Source: Stratiolaelaps scimitus (Eukaryota; Arthropoda; Arachnida; Mesostigmata; Laelapidae). Taken from it: a stretch of 64,000 nt of DNA. The notes under the pieces are model-generated. The model was not told the DNA's origin. It did no database searches and saw only the letters and a program-made list of their open reading frames with translations. Below, piece by piece: positions 1 through 14,400 of the stretch. How positions within the stretch are numbered: position 1 is the stretch's first letter; every line of letters begins with the position of its first letter. The stretch covers positions 2,976,001 through 3,040,000 of the forward strand of contig JABWDB010000008.1 of the NCBI GenBank assembly GCA_019614645.1, in the 5' to 3' direction. Made by a program: the position numbers and the translations under genes.

Positions 1-701
1 CGTGTTGTTGGCACCACTATTCGGTGCCATTCCACAAAATAGAAACAGACGTGAGGATGAACATCTTAAAATAACCTGATTGGACACACAATCATCAGCA
101 TGAAACGTTCAAAAGACCTCGCTGTTCAACGTGTACACATTAAGCGGTTGGACGTGCTCCTTATGTACGACATATAACATATATATATATATGGCAGAAA
201 AAATAGAATATATTGTACACGAGCTGAGCTAACTGTTTTGATATTCAAATTGAAGCCAGATCATTTGTTATATAATAGTGGTTATTACTATTCTTTGTAT
301 TTCCTACCGAAATCACCTTAGGCATTCTCTTAATCGAATACAACGGTAGCATTGTTTCTGTATATTTGAGATGACCTCGCTTGAGGATATCTCACGAGCG
401 CAATTTTGATTTGGATTTTCCTTATTATAGAAATCTACCTCTTGTGCGTAGTAATCCGTGGCCAGAACAAAATTGGCTATAAAACTGTTGAGCTGTTAAT
501 GTGATTTCCATTGATAAGACGTACATGCATAATTATCGACATTAACAATATTCGTCTTATTATTATTATCATTATTATAGTATTACTAAATTAAAAGAAT
601 GAGCTGTGAATCTCGTGCATGTTGGCTGCTATCCCATTCCTCTGCGGCGTAAACTTGCTTAACATTTCTCATCTTTTTTCTCTCTCTGTCCATCATTACA
701 G
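1..701 (+). other. 3' part of the last intron of a plus-strand gene
   Basis: The stretch is AT-rich, carries stops in all frames and shows no coding signal. It ends in a pyrimidine-rich tract (about 671-696) and an AG acceptor at 700-701, directly before an open terminal exon. It includes a short TA run near 178-191 and ATT/ATA repeats near 555-590. I see no other feature in it. Confidence 0.6.
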
Positions 702-1282
702 GTAGACAAGTACCAAGAGTAGGCAGCGATGGTAATAGTCAGGCGACGGACCTTTCCTCGGCCTCCAGACGGGGCTTCGTGCCCTATCCCGCCGCGGTAC
801 TCGGGGGTCAGCCGAGTCTGTTCCCCCTGTTTCCGGATCCGTTAAATCCACTCTCGGCCCTGACACCACTCGGCGCTGGCCAAATTGGTCAGCCGCTGAA
901 AGGTCCCCTGGATCTGTCCTTGAACCCGCCAGCACACGACGTCAATGCAGACCTGCGGACGCTCTCGCAAGCTGCCTCAGCCGACTTGGCCTCGCTGGCA
1001 ATCTCTTCTTCATCCTCTTCGGCCTCGGTCCGTCAACAACAGGGACCGCAATCTCTTCAACCAAACTCTGGAAACCTGCTACAGCAGAGCTCATCGGCAC
1101 AGATGAGCGGCGGAGGCGACACAACAGCGCCGAGCTCGACGGAGAACCTCGTTTACGACGATTCAAAACGGTCCTCAAGTAACAGTCAAGAGGGACCCGA
1201 GGTTAGCAGCAGTCAAGAGGTACTCACCTACCAAGATGGCAGTGCGCTAAATAGCAGTAATGTCAGCAGCTCCGAATATTAA
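702..1282 (+). CDS. Terminal exon of an uncharacterised, probably nuclear regulatory protein with a CtBP-binding type motif
   Basis: After the acceptor at 700-701 the exon enters in phase 1 and reads 192 residues to a TAA stop at 1280-1282. No folded domain is recognisable. The N-terminal third is Pro/Leu/Phe-rich (PYPAAVLGG, SLFPLFPDPLNPL), followed by GPLDLSLNPP, which contains PLDLS, the consensus PxDLS motif by which transcription factors bind the corepressor CtBP. The remainder is Ser/Gln/Asn-rich and probably disordered, ending in NVSSSEY. PxDLS motifs are typical of repressors such as ZEB, Krueppel-class and Knirps-class proteins, but the DNA-binding part would lie upstream of the window, so I cannot name the gene. 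The reading frame, acceptor and stop are seen directly; the regulatory role is inference. Confidence 0.7.
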
Positions 1283-4020
1283 CACAGGCGCGGTTTTGCA
1301 TCATGTAAAAAACGTATACATCACGTAGACGATCAAGACACGCACGCTTTGCACACAAACAAACAACAAACAAACACACACACACACACTTACTCGCAGA
1401 GTGAGAGCGAGAGAGAGACCGTTTCACTTGCCATCAATAAGTATAAGTAACTAAGTACTACACATCGCGACAATAGAGACTGCATATAGCAACACCACAG
1501 AGAGAGAGGGAGACGTATCGCGGCTCGTTACAGGGCACACGAACACATATTAAAAACTAGACCCTCTCACCAACAGGTTCATGCAGACAGACAGAAATGC
1601 ACATCGTAAGTAAATTGCAATCGAAGAAAAATACTATACAACTGTGTCCAATATCTGCGCTCGAGGGCAGCATCGAGAGATTGATATGCTGGATATGATG
1701 TCTGCCATTGGGTTCTCACAAATGTCGTGAACGCTCGTTCGCTCCGTCCATCGATATGAAGCATGAGATACAGAACTCCGAAGTGAGATAAACGCAGATA
1801 TTGGCTATTGTAGAATTTACACGTGTCAATGGCTGACAGTTCACAGAGATCGAGATGGCAAGGAGAGATGATCGGAGGCGAGTAAATATTAAAAAAAAAA
1901 TAACTTCGTACAATTTTGAAGACTTTCGACTCAAATTATGTGAAGTGGATATCGCTGCTCAATGTGTATGAGATCTGCTATGGATAGCTGCAGTGACATT
2001 TTTCCATGGGACTCTGAGGTCCGTTTCGTTTCGAGAAAAATCAATTTTCTTTTCGTTTTGGCAATTCTAAGGTTTTCGAACGAAGTCGACTGTTGTTTAT
2101 GTCGAGGGCAACGATTACTATGATACTAGTTTAAGCTAGAGGCTGTCCACGAAGCCGAAGCGACAGCTTTTCTAGTTCCACTTTGGCTAGCTAGATATAT
2201 GTGGTTGTTCCACTTCTCGCACATTGGTAACCGATGAATTCGACGACTGTTGTTGACTGTTATTTTACATAGAATGACCGTATTTGTTATCGAATCAACC
2301 ATTCAGTTGTGTCCATCGAAATCATTATTATAAGCATCACAATTTTATCGAATTTCCTCGTATTCACCATTCTCCACCTAATAATAATAATGATAATAAT
2401 AATAATAATATACCATATATGAGGGGTCAACCTTTCCATTCGTGTCTCCTAGAGCAAATCTCCTCCACTTCGTTCGCAATCGAAAAACGACACACGAACA
2501 AACATGCCAACATACATGTGCTGTTATGTAAAATCTTCACGGTCCCACCCTCACCCGTTGCTGCATCCACTTCCTCAAATATTCCTTGCTTGATATGTTG
2601 CGCCTATGCGCTATTCCTCGGATATCTATCTATCTATCTGCCTGTTGGTCTGTGTGCTTGTGTTCTGTTCACATGTATATTTTTTTTGCCGTTGACATTT
2701 ATTTTTCGTTTCTTTGCAAAGTGAACTAAAGTTGTTGTCGTCACCGCCGCCGCCACCGCCGCCGCCGCCGTATTCGGGGTGACGCTGCTGAACGCCAAAA
2801 CCGCTCACTCACAGCGACGAAGGCAAGGACACGGCGCCAGAGGAAAAGAAGCAAGAGTTTCGCGCTTATTATTGCGCAATGCGCTGGTGCATGGCAAAAA
2901 AATTCATGGGTCCGCCCAACACGACGACCAGCAGAGGGGCGGCTCAAACGCCGGCGACTTTTCGTCGCCGTCACAGCGGCGGCTTATTCAGTCATAGTAG
3001 TTGTTGCTGCTGCTGCTGTTGTTGATAGTCGTAATAGTAATAGCCGACGGGTCTCTGACAAGCGCAGTCAGTGACTTCGCAGCCAACGCAGTCAATTCCC
3101 CCCTCCCACCCCCAGGGTCCCCAGTGACTGGTAGCGACAAAGCGCCACGCATCTCCACGCGTGCACGCTCATAGTCGCACACAGCCCGCCGAGGTGCTGA
3201 CAGAGCATCGACCGGCCGGCCGACCGACCGCAGGACGTCTACAAAATACCGGAACACTTCCCACCTTCTTGCCGAGTTCCTGCGACTTTAGATATCTTGA
3301 AGCGGCGGCGAATTCATTACAAATGCGTTACGTGGGCCCGGTGATGCGCTGGTTTTATGAGCATGATATAACAACAACAACAACAACAACTACGATGAGT
3401 GCTATTCTGCTGCTATTATTACTACGGATCTGTTTTGCTATCCTGAGATTTCTCTTTGGAAAGCGTGATATCAACGGACGTATGTATATACGCACATATA
3501 TGTCCCGTACGCTTTATTGTCATTATTATTATTATACTTTGTAATTATTATTATTATTATTACTATATTGACTATTCTTGCAGAAATTGTTTTGTTATTA
3601 TTGTTGTTGGTGTTGACTAATTGTCGACAAGCAGCAATTAGTTCCGATTGCCGCCATAGTAAGAACGTAACATATCTATGATTATGTACCTTCATTAAGA
3701 TTTTCCACCACCGGCAACAACATGTCTTTAGAGGGCATGTGGTGTGCACAGGTTTCAGCCTTAGCAAAAACGATATCCAATGTGTTCTGTAGCTCATGAA
3801 TTTTTATTTGTGAGTTTGCGGTGCATCACGTTGCCTGCTATTACCGACGTCTCCGTCGTCAAGACAGCTTGAGGAACAGCTTGACTGTTACTGAATCGGG
3901 ATTCCCACAACGAGCTAACATTTCTACGATACTCCATTTTTAAGCCGCTGGAGCGAGGAGTGTGGACGAAATTGTACAGATCTTCTGTGCTACAAATCAT
4001 TTATGCAATTTTCTCGTCTA

Positions 4021-4051
<31 letters not shown>

Positions 4052-5315
4052 CTTGAAGAGCTTATATGCACTTTTCTAATCGTATTGCCGAGAGTCGCAC
4101 CGACTAGACGGGCCATTCCAAACTTTTGTAAGCTTCGATAAACCGCTCAAACGATGTAAACAAGAAGACGAGATCTCCCGCTTGATCACTTTTACACAAA
4201 TTGCCGAATTTTACAATCAAAACACAAATTTCAGCACCATTTCGGCTAGAGATGCTATTATTATTATCAATATTTTCTTCGTCTTCCTTCCTCCGGCGCG
4301 TTGCCCAAATATTATCTTCTCAAATTCCCTCAGCTAATTGAGGAGGACGATGAGCTGGAGCGTCGTACAACACAGTCGATTGCTTGTGATCTGTTCCGCT
4401 GAATTCGTCCAGTTGTGGCTTTGTGCTGCTCGGACTCTGCGCGAGCAGAGCAACTAGCCGCTGCTGTATCAGTAGCTACCAGCAACTCAACAACCAGCCA
4501 TGGGTGTAATTACCATTTGCACATTTGACTACCACATTCAGCCCGATGGTAACGAGCAAAGCCAATGCTCATTTAACAATTGGTCTACTGGATTTTGCCC
4601 GCTACGTTGTAGCCGTCGTAGTCGCCCAAGGCATAGCGGCGTGGGCGAGTTGGTTGGTTGGCAATTTTTACAATTAATAGTAATGATAATAATATGATTA
4701 CAATTATTATTACTATTATATGATAAAAAAAAACACCCATGCCGCTCATCTCGCCAGCGCTGCTAACCATTTCCTTGTTGCTATTGCCTTCATCTATGTG
4801 GAACTTTTTTCGCTTGGCTTTACATTGTATGGGATTTCTTCCCGGGTTGATCTTACCTCTCGATTCGTTTATGCTGCTGCTGCTATTATGTTTAGTTGGT
4901 GGGATCTGATGGCTTGGAACGGAGCGGATCCAGCGATGGGGGGATTACGGTGTGCTGGCTCGCAGTTGGGGCACATTGTTACGCTGGCGACCAGCTTCAG
5001 GTCTGAGTCAACATGAGGACTTACTTCATTAATTTTAAAGGAAAATCGAGTAGCGAGAACGCAACAACAACGGCACAATCGACGGAAAGCTCTTGTGAAT
5101 TGCTTGACCACTCCTGTACCTTACAGCGTGTTACGGTCGTAGGCTATTATATCATTTGTGTCCAGATTCTTCACTATATCCTGACGATCTCGAAAACAAC
5201 TCTATGGATTTTATTGATTTTTCCTGTGCAGCCTTTTTTCTTTTTTTTTTTGTTATAGCAGAGCTGTTCACCTGCTTATGCATATCAACAGCAGACTTCC
5301 TCTCTAGGACCTCTG
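1283..5315. other. 3' UTR of the upstream gene running into non-coding DNA
   Basis: No coding exon is supportable. The first part is presumably 3' UTR, with CA and GA simple repeats at about 1370-1420 and 1499-1512. No AATAAA lies close behind the stop, so the cleavage site is unclear. AAT/ATA repeats occur near 2381-2411, a CCG-type run at 2743-2770, TTG/CTG repeats near 3000-3023, ACA repeats near 3369-3394 and an AT run at 4021-4047. The next plus-strand AATAAA hexamers I see lie at 5552-5557 and 5563-5568. Confidence 0.4.
4021..4047. repeat. AT microsatellite
   Basis: An uninterrupted AT dinucleotide run of about 27 bp lies in non-coding DNA, with no flanking structure. Confidence 0.9.
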
Positions 5316-5430
5316 CCCTATCAAATCGTATTGCGGAGACACTGCCCATAAAAGTTAACATGGCTCCACTCAGATTTGAACCTCCTACTTCGCAAAACTC
5401 CCCTTGATACTGCCTCCATTACCTACTCCT
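5316..5430 (-). repeat. Candidate tRNA-derived SINE, copy 1
   Basis: The 65-bp core 5321-5385 matches 58985-59049 at about 58 of 65 positions, and weaker similarity continues to about 5430. Read on the minus strand, the element holds a pol III B-box-like GGTTCAAATCT (plus-strand complement at 5372-5382). Upstream is an A-box-like TAGGTAATGGAGG (complement at 5413-5425), at a spacing usual for tRNA-like promoters. The match to consensus boxes is imperfect and only two copies are visible, so SINE identity is inferred while the dispersed repeat itself is seen directly. Confidence 0.5.
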
Positions 5431-8400
5431 GTGCAGCCTCGGATTGACGTTGAAACGTTGTGGTGAGAAGGACACACTCGAATTTGTTACAAACTGAGCA
5501 AAATAGGAGTATCTGAATGGTTCTTTCGACAACGGTTTAAAATTCGAAAAAAATAAAGTTCAAATAAAAAAACTAAATCACCCTTGTTCCGCCATAGGGG
5601 TCGAGTGTGATGTTCTCGCGAGCAACCTGATGACATCATACGCTCGGGTACACTCGCGTTGCACAACTTCGTGTTTGGACCATTGAGCGCATTTTGAAAT
5701 TTCAGCTGTCAGTCAGACAAATCTCGACTAGCCTCTTCTTGCCGTCTCCGAAATGATCTAACAACTTAATTAGTAATTTAGTGATCCATGTGTATAATAC
5801 GCATACATGTATTCGGAGCGCGCTCTCGATATTACTGCCACATTTTCGCTCCTGTGACGAAGGGGCTTAAGACGAACACGTCACCATTACGGTACTAGGA
5901 TATGATATACAAATTATCATCGTTTGGACAGTAAATACAATAGATTAACAGTGATGGTCTGCTGGACATAACGATAATATGGAAATACAATAATTATATT
6001 AATCATTATTGCATACATTTTTTTCCCTCGCTGGCCACACTCCAGATACATCTTTGTACATATATAGAGGAACACACTTGTTACTTAAAATGTTGCGAAT
6101 TTAATTCTAATTAACTGACGATTATCATATATATTAGTAATCTATGATACATGTACAATATATATATAATAAGTGGGAAAATAAGAGACAAGCATGTTCT
6201 TACCATTGCGTTGAATTGTAATTCGTCACGAAGGTATGGGAAGACCGTAAATATTGTGGCACGCGTACAAAAATAATCTGCATTGTGTTTACGTATGATC
6301 TGGCTCAGGGTTCTATCAATTAACACCCAATGATCGGGTTCATTGGAATGGCGTTGACGGTTAAATTAATTTACGACATAACACATTATCTCGAGTAATG
6401 GTTTCCTATTTCAAGTAATTAATGAGCAGGAATTGTTTCTTAAACGATGACTGTGTTTATGACGAGGACCATTTCGAGCCTGAGGCACCACACATACGGC
6501 AGACTGACTCACGGGAAACACAGAGATAAAATGACACTACGATGATGTGTACTCGTGCATTACTGTCTAACTGTTATTAGTGCGTTATGTACAATGCAAA
6601 CATTGCATTTAGCGTGATTGTCATTTGAAGGAGTGGAGATACAAACGATCTGACCTGAATACGTAAGCACACCCGCGCAGGCATAGTCACACAGACAGTG
6701 CCAAGATTGTGTGTTACAATACCACGTGATCGCAGATCGACTGTAGTCGAGCAGAATAATTCGCACCAGCTCATGTGGGCATTGCCCTGAACGGGGCGAG
6801 GTAATCACTTGTAGACAACGGAATCCATATACGCTGTCTGTCTCAAGCTGTTCGTCGAGTTCACAAAAGCAGAAGAAGCGTCGCATGTTGTTCGATGTGT
6901 TCATAATCCTGACATCGATCGGCAACCTTCGTGACGACGTCAAAGTGCTCAAGCCGTCCGCACTAAAAAAAACTCGAGAGAAAACTCGCCTCCGCATGCA
7001 AGCAAGGGTGCTGCGCATTGAAACGAACGCAGCAATTGTCGTTTATTCGAGGCCACTGCCCATGTCATGGTTCCCTAATTGTTTACCGTGCAAGGGCACT
7101 GTCGCCGGTGTTCAGTTCGACGAACAACAAGACTAGATGAGATGAAGAGAGACCAGGGCCTCTGAATGTATCTGAGCTAAGATTAAGATGAGAACTGCCC
7201 GTTCTTAGGAAACGAAACGCGGTCCCCGAGGCCAACTATCTAACAACAGTCAAGTACGAAGAACATGCAGACTGACCGCCGAACTAATTCATTTCATATG
7301 CTCAAAGGCTATAACAGCTCCAGTGGACATATTAGGTTATTAGGGTCTGGCAGTGCCAAATCCAGAGTGCAGCACGGTGTTCTGAAGCGCCCTCACGTTC
7401 AAAATACACACGTACAATAATAATATGTATATACGAGCTGAATGAAAATGCAATCCAAATGCTTGAGTTACATTTTCATACGAGACTCTCTAAATCAATG
7501 ACAAGCACCGATGATTTTGCTAACAGTTGGTGGTATTGTTAGCGCCTAAATCTCATGTCCTGTACGATATATTACAGTGACGTTTCTGTTATATCTGCCA
7601 GGGGTCTAATATGTATATATATATATATTTGTTTAAGACTCGTCAGTCCGAGCTTCTAATTCAGCGCATTGTTACATAAACATTGATAGATTGATTGTCT
7701 CATCGACTAAGGACATCGCTCGGATCGGGCCCGATTCTGTACTTTTGTTGCTGCTACCGCGTCTGTTGTCGTTAGCATTGGAGCGAATTTAGCCTTTGAC
7801 CCCCCACCCTATCGATAAATCAAGCGGCACTACGAAGTCACATCACAAGTCCCGCCGTACATCCCACACTCCTCATCCACCGACAGAAAAAGAACCGTTG
7901 CGGAGGCCAAACACGGGCAGCAAAAGTCGAGGTAAGTGTTCATATGCGTGCCAAGGAAGCGAGCCGGGCAACGAAGCCAACTATTTGGGTAAGGCAGACC
8001 CATACGTGCGCACGAGAGATGGGAGACCACAAAACAAGCTAGTTTCAATGTGCTGGGCATCCCAGCGTATTACCGTGTCAAGAACGATGTTCACCACCTG
8101 AACGCGATACGAGAGCGAATTGTAAAAAGGATGAGATGAGATATAGTGAATGTGGTGACCCCAATGAAGGCCTGAGGGGCGCTGCCACTCGGTCAGGAGG
8201 ATCTGTGAATAGGATTACCGATTACTGATTATGATCCTGGTGGTGCAGCGGTAGGGGGTAATATTAATGTATAGGAGAGATAAACGCGGACGAACTTTCG
8301 AGAAGAAACAAGAAGACGTTTAGCAGGTGTCAGCGAATGAATGCCAGCGAATGATCGTCTATCGTTTGGGATTGTTAATTACTCGTGTTAATATTATACT

Positions 8401-11400
8401 GTCGCGCGGTTGGTGACGATCAAGGTTACTAATAAACAAATGAATACAAAATAATGGTTGAGGAATATCGTCGTTGATGATCGGTAGCGAGATAGATAAG
8501 CAAGTGAGGAGGGCATTTTAGAAGCAAGGATTTAATGTCGTATTGCGATCAAATGTATTTCGGGTTCAATTCAATTCGATCATTATTTGGCGAATTTAGC
8601 ACTAGGATGGCAATTCAGTTCTTTCTCGAATTAACGACTCATGTTGACTTGGTATAGGTCTCTTAGAATTGGTTGGTCGACATAGAGAATATAGACCGTT
8701 CGATAAGGAAAAGTTAGGGAACAGTCATATTTTTCCCAGATAGTTTGACAATAGTGAGGAGAGAAGCAAATATTGTGGAAAGGCAGACTTGACTTTCATT
8801 TTCAGGAAAAAAATAACCGCTTTTACGATAAAGCTGCATCTCGCCATCATATCTCAAGTGCAGTTTTCCAGGTGTCAAATAGAATTTTGATACTACTTGA
8901 AGCAGCCTGTTATTATTTCTTATCTATTAATCTATTCTATTATATCTCTATTATAACGGCAGACCTCCGTCATACCAGTTCTGTTTTTCTCATAGCAGAT
9001 CCACAGCTGTCGTTCCGTAGCCAAAGAGGCCTTGGTATCGCTGTGTAGCATTGCTTCAAGGACCCATTGTGTCGGTCGTACCGAACTTAACCCGGCTTTC
9101 TCCAATAGAGCTATGTGACGGGACAACATTAACTATATCCCAGCCCAACTGAGATTTCTTTACCCTAGGGTAACCTTACTTTTGGCCTACTTTTGAAACA
9201 TATGCGGTGATTAGGAACGAATGAGAGTATACAATGCACTGGCAGAAAGTTTTGGCAATAAATGCCAGTGATAAATATGTCTGATGTAATATATTCACTT
9301 GACCAAGTAGCTGACACGGGGCCCACATTCATTATTAGGTGTCCACTTATGCCTCTATTTTCCACAAGCCACATGCTGGATGTAATCCACGTTCTGACAG
9401 ACAGAATAAGGTTTGTAAGAGAGGAGTGATAGTATACGGAGAATCAGATGTGCCTCGCGATGCCAGCAAAATCTGAGACCGGTTGCCGCTGTACAATGAG
9501 CAGGGTGGCAGAAATGTGGTAACGAGAAGTTCGAACTGTCGATCTTCTGGCTCAAATTTGCAAGGGCACACTTATGAAACGATGCGATTGTGTTGGGACC
9601 TGTGGGTTAATTACTAATAACGTTAATTCGGTTTTCTTTATTTATCCTCTGTTTTTTTTCGTGCAAAAAGCCACCGAAATCAAGCGCGCTTGTGGCTACC
9701 ACGAATATCACTAGACTTCGAATGAAGCACGTTGAGCGAAAGTATCGCAACCATTATGGTATAATAGGACTGTAACTCTTTGTCATCAGGCAACAAACTT
9801 TCAAGCATGCCTTGCTTGCTACAAGCAGTAGCTCAACCGCCTCGCCCGTGATAGCCTTTCCAACTCGTTGGGGCGTCATCGCCCAGTGGCGGCATTTGCA
9901 CATTGATGCCTGTTTCGAAGGACTGCGTTCACCATTTTGCAGCACTTTTTTTCTTCCAGCGTATTTTGAATACACAGCCTACCCGCTCGACGAGGGTGTT
10001 ACCCTGGCGGGCTGGCCCATACGCTCATCACATGTGCCCCGTGTCAGGCATTCGTATTCAGCGCAGAGCATTGTTTGCCGTGTCACCAAAACCCTTAGCG
10101 TGATCTGAGCACAAACTATGACTACTACTGCTACCATTACTACTACAACTAATCTGCCGCTGCACTCCCAGATCGATTTCGGCTTCTGCCTCCGCGATTT
10201 CGCTGCTCACCCGCTGTCTTCGGTCTTCGCGATACCATTCCATTGCTTCCTTCGGCCGGACAAATCTCAGCTGAAGCCAAGGACGACGGACTGATCGAAC
10301 GAATCATCGGCTGGCTTCGTCCGCGGCTCCCTAGCGACGTGTTCGGGGAGGTTAGCCGACGAACGTCGGCGAACGCCGTTACAAAGAGATGCTGTGCACA
10401 AAGAAATAAATGGAGACGAAAAAACGACACCGCCTCCCAGCGTTATTATACAATCAATGGTAAGGGCGGTGGCGGTTGTGGTGGCGGCGACGGCGACACA
10501 GCAGCGACCGGGGCCAGAATGATCGGACAGTAGATGTCTACAAGCGCCGATCCAGCTGCGCTGTTAGTCCTTGCTTACGCCGTTGGCCCCGCCAGCCCTG
10601 TGGCCTGGGGCTGTAGCCCTCAATGTTGTGGCGTTTGCCTCGTAGTATTGTTGTGCCCAGCTAGCGCTGGTCGTTGTCAACGTTAGGCATGCCGGCTACC
10701 AACAAAGCCTGTGTGTGGGGCGCTGCAGTAAGATGACTACGATCACAGCGATAACAACAGCAACAGGAACAACACGAGTCGAACTGAACGAATTGAAGAT
10801 GATGCGTTTCATTCATCGACTGCGTCTGCGGATGTCGCAGCCAGTTCACTCGGTGTCAGTTTGGTTACGCGCATGGGGTTCGTGGTGGGCTAATGTGGCG
10901 TAGAGTGCCCGTGGTGATGCCGGAGATGCGAATGGCAACGAATGGTATTATTGTAACCAATCGTAGGACAGCCGCCGATAATCAGCCACACCACGGCTGC
11001 ATTTTGCAGGGTAGCGTTTCAGAATGGCTGATCGAGCCTCGTCTTCTACCACCACCAGCACTATGACTACCACGACCGATCAATATACAATACATTGCTA
11101 TTGTAGATCCTGGAACTCAATAGCATATCGGCGTTAGTGACGCAGTGGACAACAGTCGTCGCATGTATATATACATATATATATATATTGTAGATAGCAT
11201 TATATTTTTTACGAGTGAATGCACGATGATGACTTGTTTCAGTCAGGCAGACACTGCGTATGCCTGTACAAATCATTCCATTCGAGGGCTGGGCTGGGAC
11301 CCCGTGCCGCCCGGCCTCCTATGACGTGACCCCGTGATACGTCTGCACGTGGACTCAACACGTACAGACGTTGCTTCGATGTTGTCGCTGTAGACGATGT

Positions 11401-14400
11401 TTGTTGTTATTGTTGCTATTATCGCTGTTGATGCAGATTGGACTTGGGATCCCATGATAGGAGCGTCACAGTGGAAGCATAATACTGCCAGTGGCTGTCG
11501 CCCCCCTGCCTGCAGACTGACGAGAAAGTGACTGACAAAGTTGTTGTTGTTGCTGCTGCTGCTGTTGTTGTCATTGTTGTTGTTGTTGTTGTTGTAACTG
11601 TTGCTGTGATAAATTGTTGACAGTGGTCTAGGAGGAGCCGGAAGCATCTCTTGAAATGTGCGGACCGTATTTTTCACAGGACGCGACTCTGCATGTACTG
11701 TATTTCTAACCAACTCAACAATGTTGTCATGAGTTCGCGGTCGGCGGCGCTCCACGGTCGGAGCACGACACGAGTACCATAGGCTTACACACACAATCAC
11801 ATGTATGATTTTGTGTGATATTATTATTATATATTATTCCGTAATCATAGGTAGTAGAATGGGGTGTCTTGTGAATTGAAATTCCCCTTCTTCTGGAGAA
11901 TTTGAAAGAAATTGTACAAAAGCAAGGGACTTGAGAACAATAAACTATTTCTAAACATATCCTATAAGATTATTCGACGTTCATTTGCCAATGTTTTCGT
12001 ATCTTTGAGTAAATGAACAATTGATTTCATGTTAACTGACAGCCAATAGTCGTACGTCCATGACATCACTACCGAGGACGGCGTTTATTGCTATCGTTAT
12101 TATAATATCGGTTTGATTCGCACCAAAATGTGCAACAGTTCATCGAATACATATTGTTATATTATAGTAGTGTTCAAAACCAATATAGTACATGCATTCA
12201 TTTTGGATCTGCATACACTCAAGCCTGTTCTACGTATCATTATCAAAAGTCTCCTCTGATTTTCTCAAAATAATCTTCCCCCGCACTACCGTGTCCCTGC
12301 CCAACCACCATCTGGTAGACAGCATGAACGAACCTATGGTGTTACACTACGCGTTCGCGTTCAGAAACCTCCTCTCGTTCGACGGGAACGGCTGCGCCAA
12401 CCCTAGAAAAAAGAGGTCCACCAGTTGCGCTGCATATAAATGGCATGATATAGCATGCTAAGGTGGCTTCAATGATGGTGGATGGCTATATAATAATAAT
12501 CAAAGAAGTGTTCATTCGCTGTTGCTACAGCTGTCGCTTCAGCTGCTGCTACCACCACGCCAGCAAGAAAACTGCCGGACTGTTCAGTACGTTACCTTCG
12601 AGAGCTAGTTAGCATGCGACAGCATCGGCCGGCTGTGTCACACAAACGCCATTGGCTGAACTAGATGCTCTGCTGGTGAAGGCAGGTCGGTAGCTGGCAA
12701 AGTAGCAGTAGTCGTAGTGGTAGTAACAACAGCAGCAGCAGCAATCGTGGGTAGATCTTCGACGATGACGCCGTCGTTGAAGGCCACAGCGCAGGCCGAG
12801 GAGGTGCCGCTCCCTGCCATTGATGGCTGATGTCAATGTGGCCGAAACTACTCAGACGACCAAGCCGGTGAACAGGCAGGCACCCCGTTGCAAACGATAT
12901 AATATGCTGCCCCATGAGCACAGCGCCAGCGCGCGCGTGCGCGCGTTCCGTATTGCACTTATGGTAGACGGCAGTTGTAATAAATGAAGCACACAAACCC
13001 GCACCAGCGCACGGCCGACCCTCCAGCAAACCCGCTGGACGGGACGGCTGTTGACCGGGCTCTGCTTTAGTCAAAGTTGACACAACAGATTGCTGGAATT
13101 TACCGTATCGCCACGAGCACTGTAGATCTACCCTCTACCAGCAAGTAGAAGAAGTACTATATATAGATATGGATTCGTAGACGAACACAGTGACTGATGA
13201 CGTCTTCATCGTAGGAGGTTGGTGTGTAGTTCTTGACCTTCATTTGTCATCTACGAACGCAGATCACAAAGGGCAGTTCCGATTCTATTTCGGTACACGC
13301 CGCTGCCTGTCACCTCGGGAGTGGGATAATCGGAAATACACTTTACATCATATTACAACATACGCCGAACAGAGACTGCGATAACTGTTGTATAGTGAAA
13401 TCGCACACTGCTCATATATTATTATAAGAAAAATGGGATGAAATTCATGCATAAGATACATTTATTATAGACAGCTAGACAATAGTCATTGTAACGTAGT
13501 CATTATTTAGTAGTTGTGTCGATACGAAAGTTGTGTACGTTGCATAGATAATATTCGATGACTCCACCTGGTTCTCCAGGGCTAGGCATGGCGTTTCATT
13601 TGCCTAATTGTAACCTTGACGACGCTGTCGAGTTTTCCTATTACGCTCATCAATCTCTGCGAGAGATAATCAGAGGCTTGTTATCGACTCTTACTCGCTG
13701 TTCATTTATAGAAAGAACCTGTCCATTGACTTCGTTCTATCCTGGATGACGCGGATACTGTATTCGTGTTGCAATACCTTTCCCTCGCGTTTGTTGCTGT
13801 CGAATAAATAAATATCCGAGTCGTTTCAAAACAAAATAGAAAATACAACTTTACAAGCTATCGATTGCTTCCAAGCATATGCCAGGGAAATAAGTATCTG
13901 AAATATACACCAAATATAAAGCAGCTCGTTTACCTGAACGAACACACCTGTGAGGTGTTTTTGTTAACTCTGGCTCTACGTCACGAAACAGAAATGATGT
14001 CAGAAACAATTTGATTTCCGCTACTTCTACTACTATGTGCACATGTGTATTGTGTCCATGGTTGCACATGATTTATGTGCAACGTCGGTGATGCTGTGCT
14101 GCCCAGCGCAGCGATGCACCATGGCGTACGAGCTGTCGGCATTTACTACACTGCAAACTTGTTACTGGCAGCCGTTAGCGCAACAAAATGAAACTGGCGT
14201 TGTCATCAAACGCGAACCTGATTTGAATGTATACATACATATCTGTATATGCGATCGATCGATGAACGGTACCCTGCAGCTGTGACCGTTCCACTTGTCG
14301 CTGTTGAGTTGCGCAAGCTGTCACCATGCTAGCTAGCTGGTAGCATCTACAATATCTTAAGGGGAAGATCTTCTGAAGGTGAAATGATTCCATTCGGGCA

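Noticed and set aside
8230..8260. TGGTGGTGCAGCGGTAGG, resembling a tRNA or SINE A-box head
   Set aside because: No B-box-like GGTTCGANTCC at suitable distance and no cloverleaf pairing.
10243..10460. Open plus-strand frame with protein-like composition and a GTAAGG at its end
   Set aside because: No family resemblance, no good acceptor, and a long overlapping open frame on the other strand.
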